Of a DNA stretch of 64,000 bases, positions 8,488-17,556 are shown one piece after another; within the stretch, counting starts at the first letter, position 1, and each line of letters starts with the position of its first letter. Made by a program: the position numbers and the translations under genes. The DNA is from Pseudomonas petrae (GTDB lineage: Bacteria; Pseudomonadota; Gammaproteobacteria; Pseudomonadales; Pseudomonadaceae): positions 124,001 to 188,000 of the forward strand of contig NZ_JAKJXE010000007.1 in NCBI RefSeq assembly GCF_021728295.1. Direction: 5' to 3'. The notes beneath the pieces are model-generated. The model saw only the letters and a list, made by a program, of their open reading frames with translations, searched no databases and was not told the DNA's origin.

Positions 8488-8985
8488 ATGAAATATCACA
8501 AGCTAAGCGCCGGTGAAACGACTGGCACCTATGTCATGGAGTCCCCCGTCACTGAGGCCGATATCCTGCAAATGGCTCAACAGCTGGCAATGAGTCGTCT
8601 GTCTAAAGGCAGGGCACTGACTGAGCCTAAGCACGTCTTCAGCCACCTGCAAACACTGCTGCAATACCACGAGTACGAAGTCTTTGCTGTGCTGTTGCTC
8701 GATACCAAGCACCGGGTAATTGGTTTCAGGGAGCTTTGCAAAGGCACGCTGGATGGCGCCACGGTGTATCCACGGGAAGTCGTCAAGATTGCCTTGGAGC
8801 ACAACGCTGCGGCTGTGATCCTCGTGCATAACCACCCTTCCGGTGACCCAGAGCCCAGCCTGGCCGATCGCACATTGACCACCACCCTCAAGAATGCACT
8901 CAACATGGTTGGCACTCGGATATTGGATCATGTGGTAGTTGGCTATGAGGGCTGCGTATCGCTGGCAGAACGGGGACATCTGTAG
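8488..8985 (+). CDS. RadC-like JAB/MPN-domain protein
   Basis: 165 residues starting at ATG 8488; a longer in-frame extension into the preceding gene is rejected. The MPN/JAB core is complete: an internal Glu in YEVFAVLLLD, then HNHPSGDPEPSLAD, the His-x-His..Ser..Asp zinc site of the DUF2466 RadC group. Short versions without the helix-hairpin-helix part of chromosomal RadC are typical of mobile elements, often next to DUF932 and YqaJ genes. A role in DNA repair was once proposed for RadC but is not supported for these short forms; metallo-peptidase or isopeptidase activity is a family-level inference. Confidence 0.88.
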   Translation: MKYHKLSAGETTGTYVMESPVTEADILQMAQQLAMSRLSKGRALTEPKHVFSHLQTLLQYHEYEVFAVLLLDTKHRVIGFRELCKGTLDGATVYPREVVKIALEHNAAAVILVHNHPSGDPEPSLADRTLTTTLKNALNMVGTRILDHVVVGYEGCVSLAERGHL

Positions 8986-9080
8986 GAGCGCTTTGCCCAT
9001 GGCCTCGCTAAGCGAGCCGATCCAACACGTGACAGCCGCCACGCCCCGGACCTGAACCGCCCCAACTCAAGGAGATCACG

Positions 9081-9257
9081 ATGGCGTTGATACGTTTCCT
9101 GATTACACTTCTAACCTTCATCGGTGTACTGGCAAGCGCTTCAGCAGCAGTGCTGGGCGTGATCCTGATGTTACGATTTCCGCCGGTCTTGATTGCTGTA
9201 GCCATTGCCTTCTTACTCTTTCACTGGGTGCTCAAGCTCCTCCCCAAAATCGAATAA
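9081..9257 (+). CDS. Small two-helix membrane protein
   Basis: 58 residues: MALIRFLITLLTFIGVLAS and more, almost entirely hydrophobic, with two probable membrane helices (about residues 4-30 and 33-52) and a short KLLPKIE tail. AAGGAG lies 7 bases before the ATG, a strong ribosome site. It follows the RadC-like gene in the same direction, 95 bases away, and a hairpin follows. I know of no function. Confidence 0.65.
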   Translation: MALIRFLITLLTFIGVLASASAAVLGVILMLRFPPVLIAVAIAFLLFHWVLKLLPKIE

Positions 9258-9269
9258 AGGACATAAAGC

Positions 9270-9322
9270 AGACAGGAGGCTAGAGTGCCTCCTGCCTGTC
9301 TCAATGCCATTTTCTTTTTTTG
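9270..9322 (+). terminator. Probable terminator
   Basis: AGACAGGAGGC and GCCTCCTG/CCTGTCT form a bulged stem around TAGAGT, and T-rich sequence (TTTTC TTTTTTT) follows within about 20 bases. It ends the zinc-ribbon to small-membrane-protein block. Confidence 0.5.
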
Positions 9323-9340
9323 GTCTGGACTGCTGAAAAA

Positions 9341-9477
9341 TTAAGCCCTGGTCGAACTCTGCACGTGTGCCCCTGCAACCTTCTTCATCAACTCATACAC
9401 CACCGTCAGGGACACATCCTGAGTTGCCTCGTCGCTCAGTAGCTTGGTCGCCATGCTGGTGTGGCTACTCATCTGCC
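9341..9477 (-). pseudogene. C-terminal gene fragment (unknown family)
   Basis: The minus frame ending at TAA (9341-9343) reads GQMSSHTSMATKLLSDEATQ and then DVSLTVVYELMKKVAGAHVQ, which has normal coding composition. It loses sense upstream at about 9477, where an opposite-strand fragment begins. It looks like a gene tail cut off by a rearrangement. I cannot name the family. Confidence 0.35.
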
Positions 9478-9478
9478 C

Positions 9479-9628
9479 AACCTGATCGGCGAGAGCGTTT
9501 ACCGTGCAACATCGGGCTACACCACCATGACGGCCTTTGCCAGGGACGTGCAAAAGTTTCAGTTCGGCCACTATGACTGTCTCTGCTTACGCTGTGGTGC
9601 CAAGTTCGATCAGAACGCCGATACCTGA
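9479..9628 (+). pseudogene. C-terminal zinc-finger-like gene fragment
   Basis: The plus frame reads NLIGESVYRATSGYTTMTAF, then ARDVQKFQFGHYDCLCLRCG and AKFDQNADT before TGA. The C-x-C-x2-C cluster and the clean stop suggest the true end of a protein whose 5' part has been removed at about 9478. The junction abuts the minus-strand fragment to the left. Identity unknown. Confidence 0.4.
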
Positions 9629-9686
9629 AAGCGTCGCAGACGAATTGCCGTTTGTGCGACGTAAGGCTCGTGTTTGCGCTCCCTTG

Positions 9687-11522
9687 TCAGACGTCGACTG
9701 GTGCCGTCTTCCAGACATCCTTCGCCAGGGCAATGAGCATTCCGTGTCGCTTCTCAATAGATGCGGCCCCCCACCATGAGAACGCTTCCAGCTTTGCGTT
9801 GATCCGGGAGATGGACGTGTTCTGCCCAACATCAGTCAGCTCAACCAAACTGCGAGTCAGGTAGTTGCTGCTCTTGCGGTACTCCGTCTGCTTCGCCTCG
9901 TAAAAGTCGTTCCCAGCGACAATGTTGATCGGCTTTTCCAGTAAGGTCAGATTGCCGAGTCGGTTCTTGTGATCATCATAGGCGGCGTCTGGATTTTCAT
10001 TCGCCCACTTGGCGCGCAATTCAGCCGTGGGATTGTTGGGCAGGATGTGCTCGATGTCCAACTTGGTAAATGGCTCCAAACTCCCCGGAATCCTCAGACC
10101 GCTGAACGCCATGTCGACATGCTGCGTCAGCCGCGCCAGCAGGTAACGCGTTCGGTACTGCTGCATCGAATAGAGCGTGAAGCGTTTAAGGGCATCGGCC
10201 AGCTCCTGCGACTTGCCCGCCATGTTCTTCTCGAAACGGTCGGCGACGAAGACGTTAAGCTGCATCTTCTGCTTCACCGGATCGGCCCCCTCTGCAATCG
10301 CGCGCAACTCGTCAGCCCATTGCGAGAAGCTGCGCTCCAGATCCTTGGTCGGCGTCTTGGTGAAGATGTAGTAGAAAAGGAAGCTCTCCAACTGCGCCAC
10401 AAAATGGTCGAACAGTGGCTTGGGGAAATTCGCCGCTGCCAGCAGCAGGACGTAGTGCAGACTGAAAGCACCACCTGCCAGCCGCTTGAGGCTGTCCATC
10501 ACAAGACTGGGCTTGCCATCGTTGCCGAGACCGTTTGAGAACGCGAGATAGTGCTCGACGCTCCGGATGACCTTGCGGACGAACTCGAAGGGCTTATTGG
10601 CGTAATCGCATAGCTCCGCGTTATCTTTGTCTACAAACCAGTCGTAGATCTCGTCTTCCCGAACAACTGCATCACCACGGTCGTTCTTGATGACATAGTT
10701 GGCCATCAGGAAGTAGCGCAAGAATCGCAGCGGCTTCTCCTTCCCCTTTTCGAGCGGCTTGGTGATCTTTTTCCATTCATCTTTCAACTGGGTGAACTGC
10801 ACTTGCTTGACCTGCGTGAATAGCAGATTCTTGAGCAAGTCCATCGGGTTGAGACCAACACCCCGCTCGTTGATAGTCTCGAAGATCTTCAGGGCACTAC
10901 TCACATCCGTCGAGATCTGAATGAACACTACATTGTTGGCCAGGTAGCCCCAATACTTCTTCAGCTTGGGCGTCCCCTCATAGTTATCCTTCAGGTAGCG
11001 GTACAGCGTGCTGTAGGCGTTGACCAAATTCTCCAGCGACCCAAAGCTGGCGATACCCGCGGCCTGAATGCCTGCCCGCACGGTCTGCGGGTCGGCGTCG
11101 AGCTCCACCAACTTGGTAATGACCTCACCCGCGCTTTCGTATCGCGGCTCCAGCTTAAGACTCGTCCGTGTTTCCCCGTCGCTGTCCGTGTAGCTAGTCG
11201 ATATCAAGCCACTGACAGTTTGTCGTTGTGGCTCTCCTAAAAACAGATGCTTAAGGGCGCACAGCAGCAAGAAGAGCGTAGTCAGCCGCTGCTGGCCATC
11301 GATGACCTCGTAGTGGTTCTTCTGGTCGGTCGGCGACACCAACACGGTGCCTATGAAGTATTCCCGTGTCGATCCGGCATCAATCTGCTCGTCGATATCC
11401 TCAATCAACTGATGCACTTCCTTGTCCGTCCAGACGTACTCACGCTGGTAGTCCGGCACGATGTAGAAGCACTCCCTAAAGGCTTCCTCGATGCTGTACT
11501 TGTGGTTTTCGATGCGAGCCAT
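9687..11522 (-). CDS. DUF262-DUF1524 (GmrSD-like) protein
   Basis: 611 residues from ATG 11522; an in-frame GTG at 11558 would add 12, but MARIENHKYSIEEAF is the usual family start. The N-terminal DUF262 domain has YIVPDYQREYVW and VIDGQQRLTTL (ParB/Srx-like nucleotide site). The C-terminal DUF1524 domain has DIEHILP followed by LGNLTLL and a later Asn, an HNH-type nuclease site. This is the fused architecture of GmrSD type IV restriction enzymes and of BrxU; such proteins can cut modified phage DNA. It is the last gene of the minus-strand restriction operon, 81 bases after the metallopeptidase gene, so co-transcription is likely. A DNA-modification target is inference. Confidence 0.85.
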   Translation of the reverse strand: MARIENHKYSIEEAFRECFYIVPDYQREYVWTDKEVHQLIEDIDEQIDAGSTREYFIGTVLVSPTDQKNHYEVIDGQQRLTTLFLLLCALKHLFLGEPQRQTVSGLISTSYTDSDGETRTSLKLEPRYESAGEVITKLVELDADPQTVRAGIQAAGIASFGSLENLVNAYSTLYRYLKDNYEGTPKLKKYWGYLANNVVFIQISTDVSSALKIFETINERGVGLNPMDLLKNLLFTQVKQVQFTQLKDEWKKITKPLEKGKEKPLRFLRYFLMANYVIKNDRGDAVVREDEIYDWFVDKDNAELCDYANKPFEFVRKVIRSVEHYLAFSNGLGNDGKPSLVMDSLKRLAGGAFSLHYVLLLAAANFPKPLFDHFVAQLESFLFYYIFTKTPTKDLERSFSQWADELRAIAEGADPVKQKMQLNVFVADRFEKNMAGKSQELADALKRFTLYSMQQYRTRYLLARLTQHVDMAFSGLRIPGSLEPFTKLDIEHILPNNPTAELRAKWANENPDAAYDDHKNRLGNLTLLEKPINIVAGNDFYEAKQTEYRKSSNYLTRSLVELTDVGQNTSISRINAKLEAFSWWGAASIEKRHGMLIALAKDVWKTAPVDV

Positions 11523-11603
11523 TCCGTTAGTCACCTTTGCGATACGCTTATTTTTCACCCTGCAGGCATGCCAGAAGAGTGATCGCTCCCTGCTGCTGCA
11601 CTG

Positions 11604-12278
11604 TCAAATATCCTGCTCCAGCAGTGCGCCATGTTTCAGTAGCCATGCCTTGGCCTTCTCCATTGTTGGCGCCTGAGCGTTTACGATGTTCCAAAAACGG
11701 GGCGTGTGGTTAGTTTCGATAAGGTGGGCCAGCTCGTGTACAACTATATAGTCGATCACGAACATAGGAGCTTTGATCAAGCGCCAGTTGAAGATCACGT
11801 TGTCGTTCGGTGTACATGAGCCCCAACGGTACTTGCCGTCCCCGATTTTGGCTTCCTTGTAGGTGACACCGAGATTGTTGGCATATATCTTCACGCGCGG
11901 CAGTATTTTTTCCTCGGCGCGCGCCACGAACCAGTTTCGGAATGCCGCAGATTTTCCCACCAGCGCTTCCGGCACCAAAAATCTCTGCTCGAAGCGAATG
12001 CCACCAGCGCCTGCCACCAGCTCAATTCGGTATTGCCGCCCCAGATAGGGCAGGGATTCTCCGGACACCAGCTCCTTACCCGGCGGATCTGGCGGCGGGC
12101 TGTATTTCTGCGCATGGCGGGTCTTTTCGTAAAGCCACAACTTGCGCGATTCCACGACCCGATGAATCTTTTCTAGCGTTGTACCTTCCGGCGCCTTTAC
12201 CACGATAGAGCGGTCACGCTCGACCGAGATGGTTAGGCTCTTGCGCTTCGAGTAGACAACTTTATAGGCCAGTTCCAT
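11604..12278 (-). CDS. YgjP-type zinc metallopeptidase
   Basis: 224 residues of the YgjP/DUF45 (SprT-related) group. HELAHLIETNHTPRFW carries the HExxH zinc site and the following His; YRWGSC and YIVVHEL are typical. The N-terminus (SVERDRSIVVKAPEG) matches the family's beta-rich start. Its ATG begins one base after the hsdR stop codon, so it is translationally linked to the restriction subunit. YgjP-like genes are often found beside type I restriction genes. I infer an accessory role, perhaps processing or control of the complex, but no activity on HsdR is known to me. Confidence 0.85.
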   Translation of the reverse strand: MELAYKVVYSKRKSLTISVERDRSIVVKAPEGTTLEKIHRVVESRKLWLYEKTRHAQKYSPPPDPPGKELVSGESLPYLGRQYRIELVAGAGGIRFEQRFLVPEALVGKSAAFRNWFVARAEEKILPRVKIYANNLGVTYKEAKIGDGKYRWGSCTPNDNVIFNWRLIKAPMFVIDYIVVHELAHLIETNHTPRFWNIVNAQAPTMEKAKAWLLKHGALLEQDI

Positions 12279-12279
12279 A

Positions 12280-15200
12280 TCAACTCGCGTAGAGAATCAG
12301 GTCGTTGTTCTTCTCGGCAATTTCCATCACACGCGAGATGATCTGGTGACGAAGGGTGACTACCCTTGGCAAGGAAGCAAAAGACTCCGACAGCAGAATC
12401 TGCTGAATCTCCGCCTTCAGCTTGCTACGCGCCGGCACACTTTCCCAGAAGCTTGCCAGTTTCAACTCACGTTCAATCACTAAGTAGATCTGTTGGGTCA
12501 GATCAATTAGCACGGCGATACTCTCATCCGGTTTTCCTGCGTAGCCTGGGTGTTGGTCCATGGCATTACCCAGCTCGGCCTGAAGCATGCGAAAGAACGG
12601 CATCTGCTTTTTCTTGTGCAGGCCGTAGGTCGGCTCGTTGGCAGCTTCGATTATTCGTTCGCGCAGTTTCTCAAGCTCTTCGTAAATCTTCTGCCAATTG
12701 TTGGCGAATTCTTGCAGGATCTCCGCGAGCGCGGCGGAAAAAGAAGCCTGCAGCTCCGGGTCGTCGTCCAGCTCTATGTCCAGATGGTGGCGGATGGCGT
12801 GCTCCACCTCGGCGGCCTTGGTTTTGGTGCGCTTACGTTTGCCAACCTGGCTCTCGAAGTCCTCGTCGAGGATCGAAATCGGCTTTACCTTCTGATCAAT
12901 GCCTTTCGAGGCCAGATATTCATCTGTTATAGCCCGCAACTTGGGCGGAATGCCCTTCATACTCAGACGCTGGTCGTTCAGGTGGCGGCCGGCCAGCACA
13001 TTGATCTCGGTAAGCGCGTTGTAAGCTTTCAGGTACCCCAGCGCCTCCTTGGCAGGGAAAACCAAGTCGAGACTGCGGGTCAGTTTCTTGTAGGCCAGCA
13101 TGAATTCAAAGCGCACATCCTCGTCGTAGAACAGGTCAAAGAAGGCATCGTGGTCGTTGAAGTCGGTCAGACCGTACTTTTCCAGCAGATCCATGATGGC
13201 TTTGTAGTCGGCCTGCAAGGCGCGTAGTTCGTCGTCGGGGAAGCTCAGACAGTCGAGCACTTCCTTCTGCTCGCGTTCGTCATAGTTGTCGATGGCCTTC
13301 TTGAGGTGATGGCCGATGCCCACATAATCGACGATAAAGCCCTTCTCCTTGGCTGCTCCGCCTACCCGATTCACTCGGGCGATAGCCTGCAGCAGGTTAT
13401 GGGCAACAATCACCTTGTCCAGATACATCACCTGCTCGATGGGCGCATCGAAGCCAGTCAGCAACATGTTATTGACGATCACAATACCGATATCACCAGT
13501 CACACCCTCATCGCTGCCGTCGAAGGGCAACTTGAAGCTCTTAATGGTGCGCTGGTGTCGGGAACTGTCGGTGTAGGCCTTGATGTGGGGCAGGTCGTTG
13601 TGGCTACCGGAGATCACCACGTCAGTCTTGAGCTTTTTCAACCGCTCTAGGTCGAGGTTAAGCGGATTGGCCTGCTCCAACTTCTCGATGGCCGCCGCCA
13701 AAGCCGCATCCAGCGCGTCCTTGTAGCGCACCGCAGCCTCACGCGAGGTGGCCACCACCTGGGCCTTGAATCCGTTGGGAAACACGTGTTCCAGATAGTG
13801 CTCCACCATATCCGTGGCCTTGGCCACGATGGTGGATTTGGCTTCTAGATAGGCGTCGCGGGAGCCGTAACCAAGGATCTCCAGCCGCTGCTCCAAGTTG
13901 TATTCACTGAACACGTCGGCGAATACGCTGTCCATGCTAGCCTGGTCCGCCAACTCAGCGTTGTGGGTGCGGCCTTCATAGACGATCTCCAGCGTTACGC
14001 CGTCCTCAATGGCCTGGCGCATGGTGTACTTGTCGATATAGTCACCGAACACCGTTTCGGTCTTGTCGATGGGTGTGCCGGTGTAGCCAATGCGCGCTGA
14101 GTTGGGGATAGCCCTGTCCAGATTCGCGCCGAGTAAAGAGTATTGCGAGCGGTGCGCCTCATCGGTCATCACTAGGATGTTCGCGCTGCTGTTCAACTCC
14201 GGGAAGGTTTCCGACAAGTCCGCCTCGCGGAACTTGTGGATCATCGCCATCACCAGGTCGGAGGAGTCACTGCGCAACAGGTCCTTCAGTTTGGCGATGC
14301 TGTCCGCCACCTTTACGGTAAAGCCGATACTGCCGCCTGTATCTCCGAGCTGCTGCTCCAGTTGCGTGCGATCGGTAACGAACACTACCTTCCACTTTGA
14401 GAGCTGGGCGTGGCGGTACATCTCGCGCACCATAAACATCATGGTCAGCGACTTACCGGAGCCCTGGGTGTGCCAGACGATGCCGCTGCGCGCCCTCGGG
14501 GTCTTGCCACTCAACAGACGCTGCACCGCCAGCTTCACGGCGCGGAACTGCTGGTAACGCCCGACAACCTTGATTAGCTCGCCCTTGTCCGATTCCGAGA
14601 AAATGGTGAAGGTGCGGATGATGTCCAGTAAGTTCTGCCGGTCTAGCATCCCCACCACTAGGCGCTGCTGGTCGTTGGGGCTGCTACCGCCGTGGGCGAG
14701 GTCTTCCACCGTGCGCGGCCAGGGGTCGGACCAGCGGTAGAAGTGCTTTTCGATGTGGGTGGTGATGGTGCCGAACTTAGCCTGGTTGCGGCAGGTAGCC
14801 ACCACAAACTGATTGAAGTAGAACAGTGGCGCGCTGCCCTCACCCTTTGCTCCGCGCTGTTCGCTATAACGCAGCATCTGGTCGATGGCTTCAGGAATCG
14901 GCTCCTTTACCTTTGGGGACTTGCACTCGATCACCACCACCGGCAAACCGTTCAGGAACAGCACTATGTCCGGCACAATATGGTGCTCGGTACCTAGGAT
15001 GCGCACCTTAAACTGGCAGATGGCAATAAAGCGGTTGTTGGACAGGGTGGCAAAGTCGATGTAGCGCACAGTCGGTCTTTTTTCGCCAGTCTGGCGGTTC
15101 TCCGCCACGCTTGTGTTTTCCAGCAGCAGGCTGAGCACATGGCGATTGTTTTCCAGCAGGTTGTTGCCGGGGAAGCCAGCAGTGAGGCGCCTGGCAACTT

Positions 15201-15432
15201 CCTCCAGCTGGTCGTCCTCCAGCCAGGGATTGATCACCTTCAACTGCTCGCGCAGCACCGGCCCCAACACCACCTCGTTGAAGCTCTCGCGAAAGCTCTG
15301 GCCTGGCTCCTGCTTCATCTCCAGATCCATGACCTGCCAGCCCAGTTCCTGCAACTGATCGAGCAGCGGCTTCTCGACGTGGTTGCGTTCGTCGATGCGG
15401 ATGTGGGCGGGCGTATTGTCCTGATAGGCCAT
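12280..15432 (-). CDS. hsdR: Type I restriction enzyme, R subunit
   Basis: 1050 residues, normal for HsdR. The endonuclease domain is near residues 150-190 (DIVLFLNGLPVVVIECKSP, with the PD-(D/E)xK-type ECK). The SF2 motor follows: TQGSGKSLTM (Walker A, near 320), VFVTDRTQL (Ia), MTDEAHRSQ (DEAH box), GYTGTPI (motif III), then NNMLLTGFDAP and QAIARVNRV (motifs V-VI). A helical C-terminus binds the methylase core. It starts 13 bases after the hsdS stop. ATP-driven translocation and cleavage at unmethylated sites are family knowledge. The frame is intact. Confidence 0.95.
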   Translation of the reverse strand: MAYQDNTPAHIRIDERNHVEKPLLDQLQELGWQVMDLEMKQEPGQSFRESFNEVVLGPVLREQLKVINPWLEDDQLEEVARRLTAGFPGNNLLENNRHVLSLLLENTSVAENRQTGEKRPTVRYIDFATLSNNRFIAICQFKVRILGTEHHIVPDIVLFLNGLPVVVIECKSPKVKEPIPEAIDQMLRYSEQRGAKGEGSAPLFYFNQFVVATCRNQAKFGTITTHIEKHFYRWSDPWPRTVEDLAHGGSSPNDQQRLVVGMLDRQNLLDIIRTFTIFSESDKGELIKVVGRYQQFRAVKLAVQRLLSGKTPRARSGIVWHTQGSGKSLTMMFMVREMYRHAQLSKWKVVFVTDRTQLEQQLGDTGGSIGFTVKVADSIAKLKDLLRSDSSDLVMAMIHKFREADLSETFPELNSSANILVMTDEAHRSQYSLLGANLDRAIPNSARIGYTGTPIDKTETVFGDYIDKYTMRQAIEDGVTLEIVYEGRTHNAELADQASMDSVFADVFSEYNLEQRLEILGYGSRDAYLEAKSTIVAKATDMVEHYLEHVFPNGFKAQVVATSREAAVRYKDALDAALAAAIEKLEQANPLNLDLERLKKLKTDVVISGSHNDLPHIKAYTDSSRHQRTIKSFKLPFDGSDEGVTGDIGIVIVNNMLLTGFDAPIEQVMYLDKVIVAHNLLQAIARVNRVGGAAKEKGFIVDYVGIGHHLKKAIDNYDEREQKEVLDCLSFPDDELRALQADYKAIMDLLEKYGLTDFNDHDAFFDLFYDEDVRFEFMLAYKKLTRSLDLVFPAKEALGYLKAYNALTEINVLAGRHLNDQRLSMKGIPPKLRAITDEYLASKGIDQKVKPISILDEDFESQVGKRKRTKTKAAEVEHAIRHHLDIELDDDPELQASFSAALAEILQEFANNWQKIYEELEKLRERIIEAANEPTYGLHKKKQMPFFRMLQAELGNAMDQHPGYAGKPDESIAVLIDLTQQIYLVIERELKLASFWESVPARSKLKAEIQQILLSESFASLPRVVTLRHQIISRVMEIAEKNNDLILYAS

Positions 15433-15445
15433 GCGACTGTCCTTG

Positions 15446-16705
15446 TTATTGTGTAGCGGCTTGTGTGAGAAGCGAGGTAACGCGTCGTTCGCCGGTGAGT
15501 AGGTCGTGCATTAGCCCAACTTTGAAAGAGCAAAGCTTTTCGGAGAGCAGTTCCTTTTCGACAAGATCAGCCGAAATTGATCGAAGTACACATTCGATCT
15601 GCTCAAGCTCATTCCGCGGTGGCACGGGTAATTTTGTGGTACGCAAAGTCTCTGCACGTATCGATGCCATTATTCCCCCCTGCTCATCTTTCGCGAAATG
15701 CTCGAGAACCCAAGGAGAATAATTTATCTGGAAGCAAGCAACGTAGGGGGAATACTTAGCTTGATCTATTGATATGGTCCATACATGTTTCGATGACAGA
15801 GCCTCCCCGATATCGTCGGGAACCACGCAACAGCGTCCAACCGTTCCCATAATCGTTATCATTAAATCACGAGGCCGAACAAGGTATCTTCTTAATTGCT
15901 CTGCCTTCTTGGGTGGAACGAATCTCTTGTAATCGGAAACAAACTCTTCAGGAAGGACATTATCGATACCGAGCAACGGAATTCCGGCCTCTGCCAGTTC
16001 CTCCTTCAATAGCGCGCTTCCAAATGGGCCACTACGCATCGCTGGGTCTACATCGGCGAGCAGCGACTTTAACTCCTTAACATCCCATTCCACCGGAATC
16101 CTCCCCAGCGGGGAATCCTTGAAGACGTGGGTGGCTTCAGAGCGGAGGTTGCCGTGCTTGTCGATCCCCTTGGTGAGCAAGTCCTGCATCAACCCAGTCC
16201 TGATAAGCTGCTGCTTGGCGATCAACGCCTCGGTTTGCTTGATGGCACGGTCAAGATTATTAAGAATATTTGCGACAAGTTTCTGCTCATCCGGCGGTAG
16301 TTTCAGTATTTCAAGCTTACCCAGCACCTCTTTGTCCACGTGCGGGATGCCGGAACCGGAAGTCTGACCTTTGAGATACGACTCCCACCGCTTAACTGCA
16401 TAAAAAAAGTATTCTGGCTCGAACTCATCGCTGTGTTTGATTAGCGTCATGGTCGAAGAAAGCAGACCACCACGCGCTCGAAAAACCTCGCCAGCGTTTG
16501 AGCCGTCCCACAATAGAATGGTTTCGTCGTCGTTTACCCGTACTCCATTTGCTGCCGACTTAGCCGACTCAGCAACTCCTTTACCGCGCAAAAATTCTGG
16601 GCTGAGGTACAGTTCTGCGCCTTTTCCAAAGTACGGCATCTCCGAAGGAGGCTTGCCTTTGGTCAATGTGATGCGATCACCAAGCTTCAGCATTGGTACC
16701 GTCAT
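15446..16705 (-). CDS. hsdS: Type I restriction specificity subunit
   Basis: I start at ATG 16705 ([10 protein letters not shown]), which overlaps the preceding stop as ATGA; an upstream extension would run through the previous gene. About 419 residues with two target-recognition domains, each followed by a conserved coiled-coil spacer: first LPPDEQKLVANILNNLDRAIKQ, and near the end a RNELEQIECVLRSISADLVEKE-type helix. GRIPVEWDVKELKSL opens the second half. The two domains set the bipartite DNA target, which cannot be read from the protein alone. Codon use in the second domain (15500-16100) looks AT-richer than in hsdR/hsdM, as expected for a frequently exchanged gene. Confidence 0.92.
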   Translation of the reverse strand: MTVPMLKLGDRITLTKGKPPSEMPYFGKGAELYLSPEFLRGKGVAESAKSAANGVRVNDDETILLWDGSNAGEVFRARGGLLSSTMTLIKHSDEFEPEYFFYAVKRWESYLKGQTSGSGIPHVDKEVLGKLEILKLPPDEQKLVANILNNLDRAIKQTEALIAKQQLIRTGLMQDLLTKGIDKHGNLRSEATHVFKDSPLGRIPVEWDVKELKSLLADVDPAMRSGPFGSALLKEELAEAGIPLLGIDNVLPEEFVSDYKRFVPPKKAEQLRRYLVRPRDLMITIMGTVGRCCVVPDDIGEALSSKHVWTISIDQAKYSPYVACFQINYSPWVLEHFAKDEQGGIMASIRAETLRTTKLPVPPRNELEQIECVLRSISADLVEKELLSEKLCSFKVGLMHDLLTGERRVTSLLTQAATQ

Positions 16706-17556
16706 TGCACAAGCCCCAAATAGCCCAGACCAGAGAGGCATTTTTTGAGCGCCAACAACGTGTTTTCTCGGTCTTTTTCCAGCGTCTGACTCGACACCGC
16801 ATACTTGTCCCACAAGTTCTCGACAATGGCGAACAGCGCGCGTTTCTCAGCATTTAGATAGCTCAGTAGCGCCTTGTTAGCGTTGTCGTGCAGTTTTTTC
16901 AGGATCAGGCGCTTCGCATCCTGTACCCCCAACTGGCCACCAATTGCGATGAGCAGATCGTCGATACGGGCGACTCGATTCTCCAGCACAACCACGTCCT
17001 TTTGCAGGCCGGTGAGCTTTTTCTTCTGGTCCTTTACCGTAGCATCCAGAGTCTGAATAACGCCCTTGGCATGGGCGATAATCGTCCTGGCCTCAGCCTT
17101 TACTTCTTCTCCACCAATACGTTTTAGTTGCAGCTTCTGCTCCAGCTCGCCCTGCTTGATCTTGAGTCGGTCCTTGAAGTCCTTGATGCGCTTTTCGATA
17201 GCGCTAATACCGTCGCGCAGGTTGACGTACTGCTTGCGCTCCTTTCTGGCGGAGTCGGTTCTGGCATCAGCCAAGTCGTCGATCAGGGTCTTCAAGTATT
17301 TCTTGATGACGGCGGCAGTGAGTTTGACCTCGCCTTCGTCGCCTTCAGCATCTTCCGGCTCGTAGTTGGCAGCTTCGGTGGCGGCCTCGACAGCCTCAGC
17401 CAGCTCGCCCTGGGCTTCGTTGATCTTGCACTCCAGCGCCTCGATCTCTTCAGCCTCCTTCTGAAAGTATTCGGCGATGAGGTAGCTGTCCGGGATCAGC
17501 GTGTGGTGCCAACCGGTGGAGACGACGGTTTTCAGGTCATAGCGGATGCCTGCCAC
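16702..17556 (-). CDS. C-terminal part of HsdM, separated by a frameshift
   Basis: The product begins near [20 protein letters not shown] and is mostly coiled coil (long Glu/Lys/Leu helices at about residues 35-230). It overlaps the hsdM frame by 25 bases in another phase, and its only possible start is a GTG without a ribosome site. In one-piece relatives I recall, a WW..IRYDLK-type sequence runs on directly from the methylase end. I read this as the tail of one long HsdM cut off by a one-base loss near 17545. If translated separately, perhaps by reinitiation, it could still bind in trans. It ends overlapping hsdS (ATGA). Confidence 0.65.
   Translation of the reverse strand: MAGIRYDLKTVVSTGWHHTLIPDSYLIAEYFQKEAEEIEALECKINEAQGELAEAVEAATEAANYEPEDAEGDEGEVKLTAAVIKKYLKTLIDDLADARTDSARKERKQYVNLRDGISAIEKRIKDFKDRLKIKQGELEQKLQLKRIGGEEVKAEARTIIAHAKGVIQTLDATVKDQKKKLTGLQKDVVVLENRVARIDDLLIAIGGQLGVQDAKRLILKKLHDNANKALLSYLNAEKRALFAIVENLWDKYAVSSQTLEKDRENTLLALKKCLSGLGYLGLVQ

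Noticed and set aside
16706..16813. N-terminal extension of HsdS
   Set aside because: The 36 extra residues overlap the hsdM tail and do not resemble HsdS; ATG 16705 overlaps the previous stop as expected.
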